A stretch of 64,000 nt of DNA, taken from NCBI GenBank assembly GCA_040902105.1, contig JBBDXW010000034.1:62001-126000 (forward strand). The letters run 5' to 3'. A program made the position numbers and the translations under genes. This document shows positions 54,473 through 63,566 of this stretch, piece after piece. The notes under the pieces were generated by a model. That model searched no databases. It was not told where the DNA came from and saw nothing but the letters and a program-made list of their open reading frames with translations. Every line of letters starts with the position of its first letter. The first letter of the stretch is position 1. The stretch is from IDS-8 sp040902105. GTDB lineage: Bacteria > Pseudomonadota > Gammaproteobacteria > Steroidobacterales > Woeseiaceae.

Positions 54473-55534
54473 CTAAGTCTGGTCCTTGATCTGCTGAAAC
54501 TTCGTCTTGTTGTTCGCCTGCTGGTATGCCTCTTTGCCCGAGACGAAGCGCCGCTCCACCAGGTCCATCAACGCCGAATCCATCGTCTGCATACCGATGG
54601 AGCCGCCGCTCTGCATCGCGGTTTCGAGCTGGTCGAGGCGTCCCTGGCGGATGAGGTTGGCGACGGCAGAGGTGTTGATCAGTATTTCGAGGGCGACAAT
54701 ACGCCCGGGCTTGTGCTTGGTGGGCAGAAGCTGTTGCGAGATGACGCCGCGCAACGAAGTCGACAGCATAGTCCGGATGTGTCCCTGCTTGTCGGCAGGG
54801 AAGGAATTGATGATCCTGTCGACGGTCTGCGCGGCGCCGTTGGTGTGGAGGGTACCCATGACGAGGATACCCATTTCGGCAGCGGTGACGGCGATCGAAA
54901 TGGTTTCGAGATCGCGCAGTTCGCCGACCAGGATGACGTCGGGGTCTTCGCGCAAGGCGGAGTGCAGCGCCGCGGCGAAGGATATGCTGTGCACGCCGAC
55001 CTCGCGCTGACTGATAAGGCAGCCTTGCCGCTTGTGCACGAACTCGATCGGATCCTCGATCGTGAGGATATGCCCTTTGAGGCGCTTGTTGATGGCATCG
55101 ACCATCGCCGCGAGCGTTGTGGATTTGCCGGAGCCGGTTTTCCCCGTGACGAGGATCATGCCCTGGGTCTGCTTGCACAAGTTGTGCACGACTTCGGGCA
55201 TTTTCAGTTCTTCCAGCGTCAGCGCCTTGGACGGTATGGCCCTGAACACACCCCCCAGGCCGTTCAGGTGGCGCAGGATGTTGACGCGAAATCGCGATAC
55301 ACCGGGGATTTCGTAGGCAAAATCGACGGCATCGTTTTTCTCGAAGTCACGCTGGAGGGTGCCGGACATGATTTCGTACAATGCTTCACGCACGCTGTCG
55401 ATGGTCAGCGGCTGGTCGTTCAGTTTCGACAGTGCACCATGGATACGCACCCGCGGCGGGTCGCCCGATATGAAATGCAGGTCCGAGCTGTTCTTGGCCA
55501 GCGCGTCTTTCAAAAATTGATCGATCTTGTTCAA
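54473..55534 (-). CDS. pilT: PilT-type pilus retraction ATPase (1)
   Basis: 353 residues. Walker A GKTGSGKSTT, Asp box LTIEDPIEFVHK, Walker B PDVILVGELRDLET, His box MGTLHTNGAAQTVDRII. N-terminal PAS-like domain SSDLHFISGDPPRVRIHG. The C-terminal retraction motif region reads SAVANLIRQGRLDQLETAMQ, a diverged form of PilT AIRNLIRE. Cytoplasmic hexameric motor. It lies 25 bp after a second PilT paralogue. Confidence 0.9.
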   Translation of the reverse strand: MNKIDQFLKDALAKNSSDLHFISGDPPRVRIHGALSKLNDQPLTIDSVREALYEIMSGTLQRDFEKNDAVDFAYEIPGVSRFRVNILRHLNGLGGVFRAIPSKALTLEELKMPEVVHNLCKQTQGMILVTGKTGSGKSTTLAAMVDAINKRLKGHILTIEDPIEFVHKRQGCLISQREVGVHSISFAAALHSALREDPDVILVGELRDLETISIAVTAAEMGILVMGTLHTNGAAQTVDRIINSFPADKQGHIRTMLSTSLRGVISQQLLPTKHKPGRIVALEILINTSAVANLIRQGRLDQLETAMQSGGSIGMQTMDSALMDLVERRFVSGKEAYQQANNKTKFQQIKDQT

Positions 55535-55559
55535 GCTGTCGTTGTCCGCTGTGGATGCA

Positions 55560-56651
55560 CTATTCTTCTATGTCGAGCGTCGGCAGGATTCCGGTGTCGG
55601 TGACGAAACGCTTGAACGCTTTCTTGTCGTTGGCGTAGCGAAACGCGTCGTCCGGATCGACTTCGTTGGCTTCGATTGCCGCCAGCAGTGCCTGGTCCAT
55701 GAGCTGCATGCCGACGTCGCGGCCCGTCTGTAATTGCGCGGGAATCTGGTGCGACTGGTCGCTCATGATGAGCTTGGAAATGGCGCGATTGTTGATCAGG
55801 ATCTCCAGGACGGCTTTGCGACCACGGCCGTCGGGCGTTTTGACCAGTACCTGGGTGACCACCGCTTTGAGGCTCTGTGCCAGGAAGCTCTTGGTCTGTT
55901 CCCTGAGATCGCCGGGCAGGGCGTCGATTACGCGATCGATGGTTTTGACCGCACTGGTCGTATGCAGCGTGCCCAGCACAAGATGACCGGTCTCGGCGGC
56001 CGTCATCGCCATCGAGATCGTTGCGGCGTCACGAAGCTCGCCGACCAGGACGACGTCGGGGTCCTCGCGCATTGCAGATCTGACGCCGTCGGCAAAACTG
56101 GTCAGGTGCGTGCCTAGTTCGCGTTGAATGACCTGACAATTCTTGCTCGGATGCACAAACTCGATCGGGTCTTCGAGGCTTATGATGTTGAGGCTTCGTG
56201 TCTTGTTGAGATAATCGATCATCGCGGCGAGCGTGGTCGATTTACCGGTGCCGGTCGAGCCTGTGACCAGGACCATGCCCTGATGGTAGTCGCAGAAATC
56301 GCGAATGACCGGCGGTACCTGGAGCTTTTCGAGCGTCGGTACTTCGTTCGGAATATGCCGGAAAACGGCACCGACGCCGGTGTCCTTGCGGAAAAGGTTG
56401 ACGCGAAACCGGCCGCCTTCTTCACCGACGTAGGAAAAATCGAGATCGTGTCCCGAGCCGAAATGCGCTTTCTGCGAATCCGTCAGGATCTCCATCACGT
56501 AGTTTTCGAGTTCGCTGTCGGACAGATCGCGGAACTTGATCGGCATCAGGTCGCCGTGCATGCGCAGCATAGGCGGCACACCGACGGCGAGATGGACGTC
56601 CGAGCATCCCTGTGCGAGGCCCAGTTTCAGGAACGAATCAATGCGTGGCAT
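55560..56651 (-). CDS. PilT/PilU-type pilus retraction ATPase (2)
   Basis: 363 residues. Walker A GSTGTGKSTT, Asp box SLEDPIEFVHP, Walker B PDVVLVGELRDAAT, His box LGTLHTTSAVKTIDRVID. C-terminal RAISKLIMSDQSHQIPAQLQTGRDVGMQLMDQAL. It resembles PilT more than Pseudomonas PilU, so no symbol is given. It should work with the neighbouring ATPase in retraction. The kinase fusion gene lies upstream on the same strand, separated by a structured repeat. Confidence 0.9.
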   Translation of the reverse strand: MPRIDSFLKLGLAQGCSDVHLAVGVPPMLRMHGDLMPIKFRDLSDSELENYVMEILTDSQKAHFGSGHDLDFSYVGEEGGRFRVNLFRKDTGVGAVFRHIPNEVPTLEKLQVPPVIRDFCDYHQGMVLVTGSTGTGKSTTLAAMIDYLNKTRSLNIISLEDPIEFVHPSKNCQVIQRELGTHLTSFADGVRSAMREDPDVVLVGELRDAATISMAMTAAETGHLVLGTLHTTSAVKTIDRVIDALPGDLREQTKSFLAQSLKAVVTQVLVKTPDGRGRKAVLEILINNRAISKLIMSDQSHQIPAQLQTGRDVGMQLMDQALLAAIEANEVDPDDAFRYANDKKAFKRFVTDTGILPTLDIEE

Positions 56652-56740
56652 GGTTGATCTTATTGTTTCAGCGGGAATTCCGCTGAATTCCGATTATGCA
56701 CAGATTGACGCAAAATTCGAACGAATTGGCAATAGGGGCA

Positions 56741-56938
56741 GGTCACGTCCCGCACCGGGCATGACGGTAAAGTTGGTGGTGGCCGGAGCCTTGACGGGGC
56801 AGGGACCTTCAGGACCGCCGTGAACACATCCATGTGGGCTTCGCAAAAACATCCCTGTTTTTGACGATCCTGAAGGTCCCTGCCCCGTCAAGACTCCTCG
56901 GATACGTTGTGCCGTCATGCCCGATGCGGGACGTGACC
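56741..56938. repeat. long structured palindromic element, copy 1
   Basis: Outer stem 56741-56767 with 56912-56938 (27 bp, one mismatch); inner stem 56785-56814 with 56868-56897 (30 bp, one C/A mismatch); two small hairpins in the loop, CACATCCATGTG (56825-56836) and 56844-56863. Conserved unpaired boxes (TTGGTGGT, CGTTGTG, CGCCGTGAAC, TGACGA) are shared with copy 2 at 61509-61687, whose stem sequences differ. It lies between the kinase gene and the PilT-type gene. Confidence 0.9.
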
Positions 56939-56987
56939 GTGACTCCAATCGCAATACGTCCGGTCCGGAAGTGGAGGGTCCGGGTTG

Positions 56988-59369
56988 TTATAGCTTGATG
57001 GCGCTCAGGGCTTCGATGAGATGGTCCATCGAGCTGAAGCGCTTGGTCTTGTCCACGGACATTGCTTTGGCGATGAGGGCGGCATAATCGTCGGGGATGC
57101 TGGGATTGATTTCCTGGCAGCGTTTCGCCTTGCCCTGCACGTGCTGGTACATCACTGACATGTGGTCGCCACGGCTATATGGCGGCACACCGGTGACCAT
57201 CTCGTACATGATGACCCCGACGCTGTAAACATCGGCCGTTTCGTCGACCTTCTTGCCGAGGATCTGCTCCGGCGCCATGTATTTCGGCGAGCCGATGACG
57301 TAACCGGTCTTCGTGAGCTGCGTGTCGCCGCTGCTTGCCGCAGCCGCAACGCCGAAGTCCACGATCTTGAGCAGGCCTTCGTCGTTCACCAGGATGTTTG
57401 CAGGCTTCAGATCGCGATGAATAACGCCCGCCTGATGCGCCACGGCCATGCCGGTCGCCATGTCAAATGAGTACTTCAAGGCCTTGTCGAACGGCATCGG
57501 CTTGCTGTCGGGAATCTCGCCGCTCAACGTATGCGATGGGAAGTATTCCATCGATATTGCATAGGCGCCCTGCAGATGCAAGAAGTCGTAAATTCGAATG
57601 ACGTTGCGATGAGTGATCTTGCGCGAATACCGCAGTTCGTGCACGAAACGCTTCATCATCTCTTCGTCTGATGAGACGTTCGGATTCAGGAATTTGAGGA
57701 TGAGCCTTTCGTCCACCACCTGGTCCTGCATCAGGAGCACGGTGCCGAAGGCGCCCTTGCCGATTTTCTCGATGTATTTGTAACGGCCATCGATCACGTC
57801 GCCCGGCTGCAGCTTGGAAATATCCAGCACCTTTTCTTCGTGCGCGCTCAACAGCTTGTCGATGTCTTCGTTCTCGATCAGCAGAGTCCGGGTATGCTCC
57901 GCCATCTTCTCGGCACGCAGATTCTCCTCGAGTACTGTCGCCGAGAACTTCGCGTCAAGCTCCTTGATCGCGATATCCGCGCTGTTCATGATGGTCGGGT
58001 CGTCCGACTGCTTGAGCTTCTGCAGTACTTTGCGGATCGTATCCGAATGCTTCTGGTCGGCCAGGTGCGAAATTGCCTTGATTGCCTCTGCCTGGACCTC
58101 ACGCTCGGGCCGTTGCAGGAGCGGCAGGAGCTTGTCGACGATCCGGTGATCGCCGAGTTTGCCCAGGGCGCGGATGACGACGGTATCGGTCTTCGGATTC
58201 TTTCCCAGCATGCGGACGAGTTTCGGCACGGCCTTGGGGCTGCCGATCTGCGACAGTGCGTCGACGGCGCGTTCGCGGACCCACCAGTCCGTGTCGTCGG
58301 TCGCTTTGAGCAATTCGTCAACGGCGCGCTCATCCTTCGTGGCGTTTAAGATTTCGATCGCGGTGCGGCGAATATCCTCGTCCTTATCCTTGATGAGTTG
58401 CAGCACCGAATCCACGACACGCGGCCCGCCGATTTCCGCGAGCGCGTCACCGGCGCGTGCGCGAACCCACCAGTCATCGTCCTTGATGGCCTCGAGCAGG
58501 TCTTTGACGGAATCGGCGTTGCCGATTTCGTTCAACACTTCGACCGCGGCGCGGCGTGTGTATTCGGACTCGTCCTTCAAAGCCGTGACCAGGTACCGGA
58601 TCGTGTCCGGATGATTGATCTTGACCATGAGGTCCACGGCTTTGGACTGCACATCGAGATCCGGGTCGTGAAGAAGCTTGCTGACTTTGGCGATGTTGAT
58701 GTTGCCGTCACGGCTGGCGAGAGCGACGAGCGCCGCGCTTCGCACCAGCTTATTGGTGTCGCCGAGCTGCATCTCGAGCGCCTGATTGATCTCGTTTTTC
58801 TTGAATTTGGAGAGCAATTTGATCAAATGGATCTTGACGGCAGGGTCCTTGCCGCCCATACGCGCAATCAGATCCGGCACCATATCCTCGGTAACGACGT
58901 CTTCGATGATCTTGAACAGCGCCGCTTTTTCCTTGGGCTCCATCTCGTAAGCGCGTCGCAACAGGTCGTGAACGCTCAGGTCCTGCTTGTGGACCTTGAG
59001 TATCTCGATCAGGGCCGGCTTCGAAATCTCGGCGTCGTCGAGGAATTCCAGCAGCGCATTGGCGTTATAGCTGTTGCTGCTGGACAGCGCCCAGGCCGTG
59101 CCGGACACGACGCGGTCGCCCCCGTCGGCGAGGCCATCCTTGTAGTACTTGAGGGTTTTGTCGTTGACCTGGCTCGCCAGAACGTCGACGAGCAGCATTG
59201 TATGGCTCTTGTCGCACATCGCTAGCGCTTCGATGGCCTTCGGAATGACCTTGGGCCCGAGCTTCTTCAGGCGCTCGGTCAGCTTCATGGCATTGGGCGA
59301 GGCGGTGTCGGTTTCGCTTAGGAGTTCGTTGATCAGTTGATCGGCACGAAACCCGGCTAGGATAGCCAT
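56988..59369 (-). CDS. HEAT-repeat / Ser-Thr protein kinase fusion linked to PilT genes
   Basis: 793 residues from ATG at 59369, with GGAGG just upstream. Residues 1-500 are HEAT/PBS-lyase-like repeats (DDWWVRARAGDALAEIGG, TDWWVRERAVDALSQIGS, DTVVIRALGKLGDHRIVDKLL). A linker and a complete Hanks-type kinase (about 525-790) follow: IGKGAFGTVLL, Lys in LILKFL, HRDLKPANILV near 650, DFGVAAAA, GSPKYMAPEQ. No membrane segment. It lies upstream of two PilT-type ATPase genes on the same strand, so control of pilus retraction is likely. The substrate is unknown. Confidence 0.92.
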   Translation of the reverse strand: MAILAGFRADQLINELLSETDTASPNAMKLTERLKKLGPKVIPKAIEALAMCDKSHTMLLVDVLASQVNDKTLKYYKDGLADGGDRVVSGTAWALSSSNSYNANALLEFLDDAEISKPALIEILKVHKQDLSVHDLLRRAYEMEPKEKAALFKIIEDVVTEDMVPDLIARMGGKDPAVKIHLIKLLSKFKKNEINQALEMQLGDTNKLVRSAALVALASRDGNINIAKVSKLLHDPDLDVQSKAVDLMVKINHPDTIRYLVTALKDESEYTRRAAVEVLNEIGNADSVKDLLEAIKDDDWWVRARAGDALAEIGGPRVVDSVLQLIKDKDEDIRRTAIEILNATKDERAVDELLKATDDTDWWVRERAVDALSQIGSPKAVPKLVRMLGKNPKTDTVVIRALGKLGDHRIVDKLLPLLQRPEREVQAEAIKAISHLADQKHSDTIRKVLQKLKQSDDPTIMNSADIAIKELDAKFSATVLEENLRAEKMAEHTRTLLIENEDIDKLLSAHEEKVLDISKLQPGDVIDGRYKYIEKIGKGAFGTVLLMQDQVVDERLILKFLNPNVSSDEEMMKRFVHELRYSRKITHRNVIRIYDFLHLQGAYAISMEYFPSHTLSGEIPDSKPMPFDKALKYSFDMATGMAVAHQAGVIHRDLKPANILVNDEGLLKIVDFGVAAAASSGDTQLTKTGYVIGSPKYMAPEQILGKKVDETADVYSVGVIMYEMVTGVPPYSRGDHMSVMYQHVQGKAKRCQEINPSIPDDYAALIAKAMSVDKTKRFSSMDHLIEALSAIKL

Positions 59370-59782
59370 AGTCCTCCGTCCTGCATGGCTCGTTCCGGGC
59401 TGGTCCTCGTGCCGGTCCCGCCGACCCCGGCGAAGCGGGTGCCGGGTGCGCGATAGCCTGGACCGCCATCGGCCGGCATCCCTGCGTGCAAATCGATCTG
59501 TACCTGACAATGTAAATCAGTCAAAGCTGGTTTCGCTTGAAGCGGTCGGTCAACTGGCCCCCCGAGTGCGGCATTATGCCATATCGGCACCGTCACGAAT
59601 CGTAGCCGCGGTCCAGGCCGGGGACGACGCCCGGTTCGGGCATTAATTTGTCGCAAGCTCGGTTACAATATCGACCCCGACGCCTTATCCATGCCGAGCC
59701 CCGTTGTCTCGATCGGGTCATCTTGAAATTCGGTCGTCCTGAACAAGACAGCTGCGGAAAACTTTAAACTTTAAGCCCTGCC
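59370..59782. promoter_or_regulatory. divergent gap between kinase gene and mrp
   Basis: 413 bp between head-to-head genes. A TACAAT -10-like hexamer is at 59664-59669, without a clear -35. No gene is supported. Confidence 0.3.
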
Positions 59783-60883
59783 GTGAAGTGTGATTTGCCA
59801 GCAAATTCTGATCTCAAGGAAGCCCTCAATTCAAGCGTCGTTCCCGGTATCGGGTACCCGCTCCGCGACGTGGGGCGGGTCCGCAAGGCGACGGTCGACA
59901 ATCGCCAGGCCGCCGTCGAAATCGAACTTGGTTTTCCGGCCGCCACGTTGCACACGGATCTGCAGCAGTTCTTCCGCGAGCGGGTGAAAGCCCTCTGCCC
60001 GGTCGACGACGTGGAGATCGCCTTGCACAGCAAGATCGTGGCGCACGGTGTTCAGCCGAACCTGAAGCCGCTCGAGAACGTCAGCAACATTATCGCGATC
60101 GCTTCGGGAAAAGGCGGCGTCGGCAAGTCCACCACGGCCGCGAACGTCGCACTCGCACTGGCTCGCGACGGGGCGTCGGTCGGCGTGCTGGATGCCGACA
60201 TTTACGGGCCTTCCCAGCCGCTGATGCTGGGGCTCTCCGGGCGACGGCCAACCAGCGAGGACGGCAAGACGATGATTCCGCTGCGCGCCCACGGCCTGCA
60301 GGTCATGTCGATCGGCTTCCTGATCGACGCGGACCAGCCCATGGTCTGGCGCGGGCCGATGGTGACGCAGGCATTGAATCAGCTGCTGCAACAGACGCGC
60401 TGGTCGGATCTCGACTACCTGATCGTCGATATGCCCCCCGGCACCGGCGACATTCAGCTCACGCTGTCGCAGCGGGTCCCGGTCAGCGGCGCCGTCATCG
60501 TCACAACTCCGCAGGACATCGCACTGCTGGATGCGAGGAAAGGGCTGCAGATGTTCCGTAAGGTATCCGTGCCCGTGCTCGGCATCGTCGAGAACATGAG
60601 CACGCACGTCTGCACCCACTGTGGCTTCGAAGAACCGATCTTCGGCAGCGGCGGAGGCGAACGCATGGCACGGGATTTCGACGTACAGCTGCTGGGCCAG
60701 TTGCCGCTCGACGTCCGGATACGGCAGCAGACCGACAGCGGCACGCCAACCGTGGTTGCGGACCCCGACGGGCCCGCGGCCCGCGTCTACCTGGAAACCG
60801 CCAGGCGCATCGCCGCGCGGCTGGCCATGCAGGGCAAGGATTACAGCCGCCGCTTCCCCAACATCGTCGTCGAGGACAGCTAG
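59783..60883 (+). CDS. mrp: Mrp/ApbC iron-sulfur cluster carrier ATPase
   Basis: 366 residues from GTG. An N-terminal MIP18-like domain (about 1-95) is followed by the P-loop IIAIASGKGGVGKSTTAANVALALA and LDADIYGPSQPLMLG, LIVDMPPGTGDIQLTLSQ. Cluster-binding Cys pair HVCTHCGFEEP. It transfers Fe-S clusters to apoproteins. Followed by dcd after 43 bp. Confidence 0.96.
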   Translation: MKCDLPANSDLKEALNSSVVPGIGYPLRDVGRVRKATVDNRQAAVEIELGFPAATLHTDLQQFFRERVKALCPVDDVEIALHSKIVAHGVQPNLKPLENVSNIIAIASGKGGVGKSTTAANVALALARDGASVGVLDADIYGPSQPLMLGLSGRRPTSEDGKTMIPLRAHGLQVMSIGFLIDADQPMVWRGPMVTQALNQLLQQTRWSDLDYLIVDMPPGTGDIQLTLSQRVPVSGAVIVTTPQDIALLDARKGLQMFRKVSVPVLGIVENMSTHVCTHCGFEEPIFGSGGGERMARDFDVQLLGQLPLDVRIRQQTDSGTPTVVADPDGPAARVYLETARRIAARLAMQGKDYSRRFPNIVVEDS

Positions 60884-60926
60884 TGTCCTGTGCCGCGCAT
60901 TACTGCTCAGTTTGCGGAACGGGCGC

Positions 60927-61493
60927 ATGAGCATCAAGTCGGATCGATGGATTCGTCGCATGGCGGCGGAACACGGCATGATCGATCCGTTCGAACCGGG
61001 GCAGGTCAGAACGAACTCCGGCGGCCGGATCGTTTCTTACGGCACCTCGAGCTACGGCTACGACGTTCGCTGCTCCGACGAGTTCAAGGTATTCACCAAT
61101 ATCGAATCGGCGATTGTCGATCCGAAAGCGTTCGATGAATCCAGTTTCGTCGACAAGAAAGGCAGCGTATGCATCATCCCGCCCAACTCCTTTGCTCTCG
61201 CACGGACCGTCGAATACTTGCGCATACCGAGAAATGTCCTGACGATTTGCCTTGGGAAGTCGACCTACGCGCGCTGCGGCATCATCGTGAACGTCACGCC
61301 CCTGGAACCGGAATGGGAAGGCCACGTGACGCTGGAATTTTCCAATACGACGCCGTTGCCGGCTAAGATCTACGCGAACGAGGGGGTTGCGCAGATGCTG
61401 TTCCTGGAATCGGATGAGGAGTGCGAGGTTTCCTACAAGGATCGTGGCGGGAAGTATCAGGGGCAACTTGGGGTTACGTTGCCGAAGGCCTGA
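60927..61493 (+). CDS. dcd: dCTP deaminase
   Basis: 188 residues from ATG at 60927; the longer open frame overlaps mrp. Landmarks: SDRWIRRMAAEHGMIDPFEPGQV, SYGTSSYGYDVRC, GKSTYARCGIIVNVTPLEPEWEGHVTLEFSNTTPLPAKIYANEGVAQMLFLESDE. The catalytic Glu lies in HVTLEFSN. Makes dUTP from dCTP for dTMP synthesis. Confidence 0.97.
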   Translation: MSIKSDRWIRRMAAEHGMIDPFEPGQVRTNSGGRIVSYGTSSYGYDVRCSDEFKVFTNIESAIVDPKAFDESSFVDKKGSVCIIPPNSFALARTVEYLRIPRNVLTICLGKSTYARCGIIVNVTPLEPEWEGHVTLEFSNTTPLPAKIYANEGVAQMLFLESDEECEVSYKDRGGKYQGQLGVTLPKA

Positions 61494-61508
61494 AACCCCG
61501 CGCGCGCA

Positions 61509-61687
61509 TTATTCATGAACGGGTTGAGCTTGGTGGTTTGCGGAGCCTCGGCTGGGGGGAGGGCTTTTCAGGAACGCCGTGAACCCATCCATGGGGGCTT
61601 CGCACAAACATCCCTGTTTGTGACGATCCTGAAAAGCCCTCCCCCCAGCCGAGACTCCGCCGAATCGTTGTGCCCGTTCATGAATAA
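61509..61687. repeat. long structured palindromic element, copy 2
   Basis: Outer stem 61509-61523 with 61673-61687 (15 bp perfect), inner stem 61542-61573 with 61627-61658 (32 bp, one C/A mismatch at the same place as copy 1). Loop hairpins CCCATCCATGGG and CACAAACA...TGTTTGTG. Loop and linker boxes are the same as at 56741-56938, but the paired segments differ and still pair. It lies between convergent dcd and purN. Confidence 0.9.
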
Positions 61688-61693
61688 CGCCGG

Positions 61694-62371
61694 TTAGGTA
61701 TCCGTACCGTATTGCAAGGGCTGGTCGAGACGTTGCCGGTCAAGCCATGCGTCGCCATTACTGTAAGTGAGACGGCCGGCGGCGAACAGTGCCGCGGTTG
61801 CCGGATAGATTTTGTGCTCGATGGCTTGCACGCGGTGCGTCAGGGATTCTGCCGTATCGTCCGGCTGCACGGAGAGACGGCCCTGCATGATTGCCGGGCC
61901 GGCGTCGAGTTCTTCGGTCACGAAGTGGACCGTGCTGCCGTGGGTGCGGTCCCCGGCGTCGATGACGCGTTGGTGTGTATTGAGGCCGGGGAACCGCGGC
62001 AGCAGCGATGGATGTATATTAAGTAAGCGCCCTTCATAGCGGCTGACGAACGCACTCGTCAGGATGCGCATGAAACCGGCAAGGATCAGCAGGTCAGGCC
62101 GGTAGCGGTCGACCGTCGATTCGAGAGCCTGGTCGAACAGCGCGCGCTCCGGATACCCGGCATTGGGTACGCATTCGACCGGGATTCCGGCATCCCGGGC
62201 GCGCTTTAATGCCATCGCATGTGGATTGTTGCTGACCACGACGGCCAGGTCGAGGTCGAGCCGTCCGGCGCTTACTTCGTCGATGAACGCCTGCAGAGTG
62301 GTCCCGCCGCCGGAGACGAAGATTGCGGCCGAAGCCCTCGCGGATACGCCGGCCGGTACGTTGCCGGTCAA
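61694..62371 (-). CDS. purN: phosphoribosylglycinamide formyltransferase
   Basis: 225 residues from TTG at 62371, which overlaps the purM stop (TTGA); GTG at 62419 is an alternative start. AAIFVSGGGTTLQAFIDE binds phosphate; the catalytic Asn/His/Asp set is in LLNIHPSLLPRFPGLNTHQRVIDAGDRTHGSTVHFVTEELDAGPAI. Third step of de novo purine synthesis using 10-formyl-THF. Cotranscribed with purM. Confidence 0.95.
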   Translation of the reverse strand: MTGNVPAGVSARASAAIFVSGGGTTLQAFIDEVSAGRLDLDLAVVVSNNPHAMALKRARDAGIPVECVPNAGYPERALFDQALESTVDRYRPDLLILAGFMRILTSAFVSRYEGRLLNIHPSLLPRFPGLNTHQRVIDAGDRTHGSTVHFVTEELDAGPAIMQGRLSVQPDDTAESLTHRVQAIEHKIYPATAALFAAGRLTYSNGDAWLDRQRLDQPLQYGTDT

Positions 62372-63387
62372 ATGTACCGCACCCCGGTACCGCCGGCGGC
62401 AATTCGCCCCATGCGCCACGCGGTTTCTCCGGAGGAGGCGAGCATCGCAAGAGCGGTTTCGGCGTCATCGCGAGCGACGACCACGGTCATGCCGACACCG
62501 CAATTGAAGGTGCGGCGCATTTCGTCGGCTGCGATGCGCCCGGTTGACGAGATCCAGTCGAATACGGGACCCTGCTGCCAGCTGTTGACGTCGATTTCCG
62601 CGTACAGGTTGCTGCCGAGTATGCGCGGCAGATTGTCGGTGATGCCGCCGCCGGTAATATGCGCGAGGCCCTTGATCGTGACCTTCTGCATCAGCGCGAG
62701 GATGGGTTTCACGTAGATTCTTGTCGGCGTCAGCAAAAGCTTCGCCGCGGGCTTGCCGTCGATATCGGCGGTGCCGGCGACTTCCATGACGCGCCGGATA
62801 AGTGAAAAGCCGTTGGAATGGGGACCGCTCGACGCGATGCCGATGACGACGTCATTTTCTGCGATGGATTTGCCGTCGATCAGATCGCGGCGCTCGACCA
62901 CGCCTACGCAAAACCCCGCCAGATCGTACTCATCGTCGGGGTACATGTCCGGCATTTCGGCCGTCTCGCCGCCGATCAGCGCGGCGCCGGCCTGTTCGCA
63001 GCCCAGCGCAATACCGCCGATCACCGCCGCGGCGACCTCGACATCCAGCCGCCCGCATGCGAAATAATCGAGGAAAAACAAGGGCTCAGCACCCTGGACG
63101 ACGACGTCATTAACGCACATAGCGACCAGATCGATGCCGATGCTGTCGTGGCGGCCCAGACGCTGCGCCAGCTTGAGCTTGGTGCCGACGCCGTCCGTAC
63201 CTGAAACCAGGACCGGTTCCGCGTATTTCCCCGGCGCGAGCGCAAACAGCCCGCCGAACCCGCCAAGGCCGGCGAGTACCTCCTGCCGCGACGTACGAGC
63301 GACCAGCGGCTTTATGCGCTCTACCAGTGCATTGCCGGCATCGATATCGACGCCTGAATCCTTGTACGTGAGGGGTTTGCCGTTCAT
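62368..63387 (-). CDS. purM: phosphoribosylformylglycinamidine cyclo-ligase (AIR synthetase)
   Basis: 339 residues. YKDSGVDIDAGNALVERIKPL, LVSGTDGVGTKLKLAQ, DLVAMCVNDVVVQGAEPLFFLDYFACG, ALIGGETAEMPDMY and HITGGGITDNLPRIL are the PurM signatures. It converts FGAM to AIR with ATP. Upstream of purN and divergent from the DUF2066 gene. Confidence 0.97.
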   Translation of the reverse strand: MNGKPLTYKDSGVDIDAGNALVERIKPLVARTSRQEVLAGLGGFGGLFALAPGKYAEPVLVSGTDGVGTKLKLAQRLGRHDSIGIDLVAMCVNDVVVQGAEPLFFLDYFACGRLDVEVAAAVIGGIALGCEQAGAALIGGETAEMPDMYPDDEYDLAGFCVGVVERRDLIDGKSIAENDVVIGIASSGPHSNGFSLIRRVMEVAGTADIDGKPAAKLLLTPTRIYVKPILALMQKVTIKGLAHITGGGITDNLPRILGSNLYAEIDVNSWQQGPVFDWISSTGRIAADEMRRTFNCGVGMTVVVARDDAETALAMLASSGETAWRMGRIAAGGTGVRYI

Positions 63388-63566
63388 GAACGTATCCGGA
63401 CCTGCGCCCAGTCATCACTGGTAATTTTTCGGAGCGCAATATACATAGGCAATATAATAGAGCTTCGTGAAAGATTGCACACGCCGGACCGTATCCGGGG
63501 TTGGCTTGCAAGGTCGATCGTGCGTATATAGTTCCGCGTATCGAGCGCGTCATACAGGCAAAATGG
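63388..63566. promoter_or_regulatory. divergent promoter region purM / DUF2066 gene
   Basis: 179 bp, AT-rich near 63438-63460 with TATAAT at 63453-63458 on the plus strand. No consensus -35 is visible. No PurR-type box is recognised. Confidence 0.4.
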
